Notes under the pieces: model-generated
Database searches by the model: none
What the model saw: only the letters and a program-made list of their open reading frames with translations
Told to the model about the DNA's origin: nothing
NCBI GenBank assembly: GCA_027488815.1
Contig: JAIYAX010000012.1
Span: forward strand, 434,001 to 498,000
Source: Cytophagaceae bacterium
GTDB lineage: Bacteria > Bacteroidota > Bacteroidia > Cytophagales > JAIYAX01
Direction of reading: 5' to 3'
Length of the DNA: 64,000 nt
Made by a program: the position numbers and the translations under genes
Shown: one piece after another, positions 60,829 to 64,000 of the stretch
How positions within the stretch are numbered: the stretch's first letter is position 1
Layout: every line of letters starts with the position of its first letter

Positions 60829-62139
60829 TTATCTTTTCAACAGTTTTTTTACTTGCTGTTCACCCCTGCTATTCGACACTTTGAGGAGGTAAAGTCCATC
60901 AGGAAGGCCCGAATGATGCCTTTCAATGGTTTGGAGTTGCTGAGACGGGGATAATTCGAACTGATCTATTACCAGGCCCTGAAGGTCATGAAGGATCATG
61001 GCAAGTCTTTCCGTACTATAAAAACTCAATTTCAAATAATCGTTTTCAAAGTTAACCGATTGAAGCCAGTTCGCTTCCTGAGAAGCTGTCTCGAGGCTTT
61101 GAACGACAGGCTGAGTTACTTTTAACTTTAGCACCACCGGCAGATGGTCTGACATTTCAGCGAGGGCATTAACAACAGCAGCCGGAACACTTGTATTTGT
61201 AGGAGAATTGATGGAATTGTTCAACCGTAGACCATCCTGTCCCAAGGCAAGATAGCTGCCGGGAATGTATCCGACTCCCATACTGTCGCCCATCACCCTT
61301 CGATCGGCCAATATGAAATCAAATCGGTCATCCATCCCACCTCCGGCTTTACAAGAGCCAGAGACTGCTGTAGATTGAGTATGGAGTGGTGCAAATAATG
61401 AGCTATTGTTCCATGTACCATTAAAATTGACGGGATCTCTAAATCGAATGGCAACGTTGCTATTGTTGATCAAGGCCTGATAGGAGGCCTCATTGCTGCT
61501 GGGAATGTTAAAGTCACCACTCAAAATGAAGTTGCCATTGGGTTGAGTGGCTACCGCAGCCATGATGGCATTGGTTTGAGAGAGTCTGTCACTTGCATCA
61601 GTAGCGGTGCTTCCGGCTTTCAGGTGCACAGTGATTACATTCAGTTTAACGGTGTCAGCTCCAAGGGCCAGTTGAGGGGATTTGTAGTAAAACCTGACTA
61701 GATTAACATCTCTGAGGGAATGGCTGATGACCTGCTGGCTAAGATAACCTAGTTTGTTCTTGTTGTAAAAAATGCCATTGATGATGCCAGAAGAGGCATT
61801 ATTCGTAGGGTCCACATATTCCCATTTTGTTTCTCCATTGATGTTCAGCGCCTGATTTCGGATGTTGAGAACATTAAGACCTATCAGCCCCCCGGCTGTG
61901 GTGCTAGTTATTTCATTTGCGGTAAACAAATCAGGCTGTACATGTGTGATGATGGTGTTCAGCCAGCCGTTTTTACTCTGGGTGTTGTTGTTGGTGTTGG
62001 TACAATTTGGCGGAGGGTTAATGTTGCCGTAGTACAACAAGTTATAGTGAATCACAGTAAGGGTATCATTTGATTGTGACCAACCCGGAAGTGTTAAAAC
62101 GAGTACCAGTGAAAAGGAAACTAGGGTTCGGAGCAGCAT
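60829..62139 (-). CDS. Secreted endonuclease/exonuclease/phosphatase (EEP) family enzyme with T9SS sorting domain
   Basis: A 436-residue exported protein (signal peptide about 1-22, ending WSQ). The EEP fold is complete with all expected catalytic motifs: N in VIHYNLLYY, E in FTANEITS, H in VITVHLKAG, GDFNI, D in DRFDFILAD and SDHLPVVLK. EEP enzymes cleave phosphodiesters of nucleic acids or lipid and sugar phosphates using a divalent metal. The last 75 residues form a sorting-type beta domain (LSFYSTERLAMILHDLQG to VKKLLKR). The start is the ATG at 62139, as it fits the signal peptide. It lies 36 bases after the symporter gene. The substrate is unknown; extracellular DNA or RNA is likely. 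Confidence 0.88.
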   Translation of the reverse strand: MLLRTLVSFSLVLVLTLPGWSQSNDTLTVIHYNLLYYGNINPPPNCTNTNNNTQSKNGWLNTIITHVQPDLFTANEITSTTAGGLIGLNVLNIRNQALNINGETKWEYVDPTNNASSGIINGIFYNKNKLGYLSQQVISHSLRDVNLVRFYYKSPQLALGADTVKLNVITVHLKAGSTATDASDRLSQTNAIMAAVATQPNGNFILSGDFNIPSSNEASYQALINNSNVAIRFRDPVNFNGTWNNSSLFAPLHTQSTAVSGSCKAGGGMDDRFDFILADRRVMGDSMGVGYIPGSYLALGQDGLRLNNSINSPTNTSVPAAVVNALAEMSDHLPVVLKLKVTQPVVQSLETASQEANWLQSVNFENDYLKLSFYSTERLAMILHDLQGLVIDQFELSPSQQLQTIERHHSGLPDGLYLLKVSNSRGEQQVKKLLKR

Positions 62140-62175
62140 GATGTGGTGATTCTGCTGCAAAGGTAGAGTTAAAAA

Positions 62176-63648
62176 TCAGGAGACTGGGTTCTGATTGGAA
62201 ATCTGTCTTCCAAAAACAATCACCAGCAACCAAAGCCCGAAATAGGTGATCAGCCCATTTAAAAGTACCAATTCAAATCCAAAGCGATATCCTCCCAAAA
62301 AGACTGGTGAATAATGACTTGCCAACCAGGTGAGGAAAGGAGATGCCAGGCAAACAAGGGGTATCCTTCTGTCAGAGGGTTGGGTTTTGTGAAACAAACC
62401 AAATGCAAAAAGGCCAAGCAGGGGCCCATAGGTATAGCCCGCAGCCGTAAAAACAGCACTTACGACACTTTGATCATTGATCCATTTGAAGGCAATGACC
62501 ATTAAAGCAATCAGAAGGGTAAAGCCTAAATGTACCCTCATCCTCGTGCGCCTGTTTTTTCTGCTTTCTTCTTGATTCATAGCGAGTATATCCACACAAA
62601 AGGAGGTTGTAAGGGCGGCGAGTGCCGAGTCAGCTGAAGAGTAAGCAGCAGCAGTCACCCCAATCAGAAACACAATACCTGCTGCTGTTCCCAAAGGGCC
62701 AAAGGCAAGGGCAGGGAACAAGTCATCGGATTTTTGAGGGATAGGGAAGCCCGTTGCATCGGCATAGCTATAAAGCAAAGTACCAAGGCTTAAAAACATG
62801 AGGTTGACGACGATAAGTATCCAGGAAAACCAAAGCATGTTCTTTTGAGACTCCGCCAGTGTCCGGCAAGTCAGGTTTTTTTGCATCATATCCTGATCAA
62901 GGCCAGTCATCACAATGGTGATCAGCATGCCGGCTACCAGGTTTTTTAAGAAAAATCGTGCATCAAGAGGGTCGGTATAAATGATCTGGCTTTTGGGGCT
63001 ATCGATGATATGTTGGATCAGGTCCATTCCTTTCAACTGCAAGGCGTCCCCAATCATATAAATGGTAAGAATGACCGCCACCAACATCGCAATGGTTTGT
63101 AAAGTATCGGTGAGAACAATGGTTTTAATGCCTCCCTTAAAGGTGTAGACCCAAATCAGGAATACCGTGCAGATCACCGCCAGCTCAAATGGTAAACCAA
63201 GAGGTTCGAAGACAGCCAGTTGCAACACGATCGCTACTAAAAACAGCCTGAAGGCGGAACCAATGCTTCTGGAAAGCAAAAAGAAGAAGGCTCCGGTAAA
63301 ATAGGTGCTTTGTCCAAAACGATTTTTTAAATAACCATAAATTGAAACCAGACCTTGCTCATAATACAGCGGAAGCAAGTATTTGCGTATCACCCAGTAA
63401 CCAAACCAATAACCGATCACCATGATGAAATAGGACCAGCCAGCCTGTCCTACGTAGCCGGGAATTGAAATATAGGTGACCCCTGAAAGTGAAGCACCAA
63501 TCATCCCAAAGGCTACCAGGTACCAGGGCGAATGCTTACCTGCCTGAAAGAAATCACTGTTGCTGCTGCCCTTTGATGTAAAAATGGCAAACAGGATCAG
63601 CATGAGAAAGTAAGCTGAAAGGATTAAAAAAGCCAGATATGGGCTCAT
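62176..63648 (-). CDS. Sodium:solute symporter family transporter
   Basis: A 490-residue integral membrane protein of the SSS family with about 13 transmembrane segments. It begins MSPYLAFLILSAYFLMLILF and has the family's unwound TM1 region (GMIGASLSGVTYISIPGYVGQAGWSYF), the ICTVFLIWVYTFKGGIKTIVLTD segment and the conserved AAYSSADSALAALTTSF. It imports an organic solute with sodium ions. The substrate cannot be told. It may be co-transcribed with the EEP gene 36 bases downstream. Confidence 0.92.
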   Translation of the reverse strand: MSPYLAFLILSAYFLMLILFAIFTSKGSSNSDFFQAGKHSPWYLVAFGMIGASLSGVTYISIPGYVGQAGWSYFIMVIGYWFGYWVIRKYLLPLYYEQGLVSIYGYLKNRFGQSTYFTGAFFFLLSRSIGSAFRLFLVAIVLQLAVFEPLGLPFELAVICTVFLIWVYTFKGGIKTIVLTDTLQTIAMLVAVILTIYMIGDALQLKGMDLIQHIIDSPKSQIIYTDPLDARFFLKNLVAGMLITIVMTGLDQDMMQKNLTCRTLAESQKNMLWFSWILIVVNLMFLSLGTLLYSYADATGFPIPQKSDDLFPALAFGPLGTAAGIVFLIGVTAAAYSSADSALAALTTSFCVDILAMNQEESRKNRRTRMRVHLGFTLLIALMVIAFKWINDQSVVSAVFTAAGYTYGPLLGLFAFGLFHKTQPSDRRIPLVCLASPFLTWLASHYSPVFLGGYRFGFELVLLNGLITYFGLWLLVIVFGRQISNQNPVS

Positions 63649-63688
63649 CAGGGATGGGGAATAGTCCGCAAGTGAGTAAAAAAAATCT

Positions 63689-63696
63689 TAATTTTG
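63689..63696 (+). promoter_or_regulatory. Putative -7 box of clpS (TAATTTTG)
   Basis: TAATTTTG is a perfect match to TAnnTTTG, 34 bases upstream of the clpS ATG. No TTG is seen at the -33 position. Confidence 0.42.
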
Positions 63697-63730
63697 CATG
63701 TACACTTGATGATCAACACTCATTTATCGC

Positions 63731-64000
63731 ATGTTATCACCAATGCATTCTCAACAAATCGCAAGTCCTGAAGTACTAGACGAAGTTCTGGAAGATATTG
63801 GCATTGAGTTAGGTAAAAAACTTATTGTGTATAATGACGATGTAAACACCTTTGATCATGTGATTGACACCCTGATTAAAGTTTGCCGGCATACTCCTGA
63901 ACAGGCAGAACAATGTACCTGGATCATACACTTTAAAGGTAAGTGCGCAGTAAAAGAGGGTACTTTCTCTGAATTGCAATCTTTTCGTACGGGTATAACC
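63731..64000 (+). CDS. clpS: ATP-dependent Clp protease adaptor ClpS (3' end outside window)
   Basis: ClpS delivers N-end-rule substrates to ClpAP/ClpCP. Ninety codons are in the window, and the frame is open at the edge. After a variable N-terminus, the ClpS core is clear: KLIVYNDDVNTFDHVIDTLIKVCRHTPEQAEQCTWIIHFKGKCAVKEG. The NDD(V)NTFDHV stretch forms part of the substrate pocket. A second in-frame ATG lies at 63743. It is transcribed divergently from the symporter gene. Confidence 0.92.
   Translation, partial: MLSPMHSQQIASPEVLDEVLEDIGIELGKKLIVYNDDVNTFDHVIDTLIKVCRHTPEQAEQCTWIIHFKGKCAVKEGTFSELQSFRTGIT

Noticed and set aside
1-64000. CRISPR arrays, transposons, prophage or attachment sites
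   Set aside because: No regularly spaced repeats, transposase or integrase genes, or terminal inverted repeats were seen; spacing between genes leaves little room for tRNA genes.

Overview
The window is chromosomal DNA of a Bacteroidota bacterium, most likely a Cytophagales-type member. The evidence is seven proteins with type IX secretion (T9SS) C-terminal sorting domains, the giant T9SS/gliding translocon gene sprA, a TonB-dependent receptor, a PorV/PorQ-family protein, bacillithiol synthase bshA, families restricted to Bacteroidota (DUF4837, DUF4292), and promoters of the Bacteroidota TTG-N20-TAnnTTTG kind instead of E. coli-type boxes. Shine-Dalgarno sequences are mostly absent. I see no rRNA, tRNA, insertion sequence, prophage or CRISPR array. 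The gene order looks like core chromosome with surface-protein islands.

Layout. 1-690 (-): truncated thiamine-dependent dehydrogenase E1. 793-1985 (+): ispF-mnmD. 2150-13856 (+): three large paralogous secreted GEVED proteins, each followed by an intrinsic terminator, then an M43 metalloprotease; all four carry T9SS sorting domains. 31019-13858 (-): tatA, gatA, a LysM lytic transglycosylase, a DUF4837 lipoprotein, maeB, ruvA, sprA, gcvH and vanZ in a tight series, then tonB (own promoter region) and an M28 peptidase. 31020-31324 has no protein gene, but it ends in a strong plus-strand terminator and folds into nested hairpins, so it is a candidate noncoding RNA. 42685-31325 (-): a small membrane protein, mutL, two rhomboids, crotonase, flippase, dut, a sugar nucleotidyltransferase, TPR protein, DUF4292 lipoprotein and an EnvC-like LytM protein. 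42745-46886 (+): GH3/serine-hydrolase fusion and bshA. 49819-46934 (-): ECF sigma factor, putative anti-sigma, gmk, nadD, SPFH protein. 63648-49892 (-): sodium:solute symporter, a T9SS-exported EEP nuclease/phosphatase, two T9SS-type secreted proteins, a terminator, then a compact four-gene module (lipoprotein, TonB receptor, PorV-like barrel, beta-propeller lipoprotein). 63731-64000 (+): start of clpS.

How it fits together. SprA is the T9SS translocon and the seven sorting-domain proteins are its probable substrates. TonB would energise the TonB-dependent receptor. The lytic transglycosylase, EnvC-like protein, TPR/DUF4292 pair and GH3/serine hydrolase point to envelope and peptidoglycan work. 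The least explained parts, and the best candidates for an undescribed system, are the 49892-62139 surface cluster, the domain-shuffled GEVED array and the putative ncRNA.
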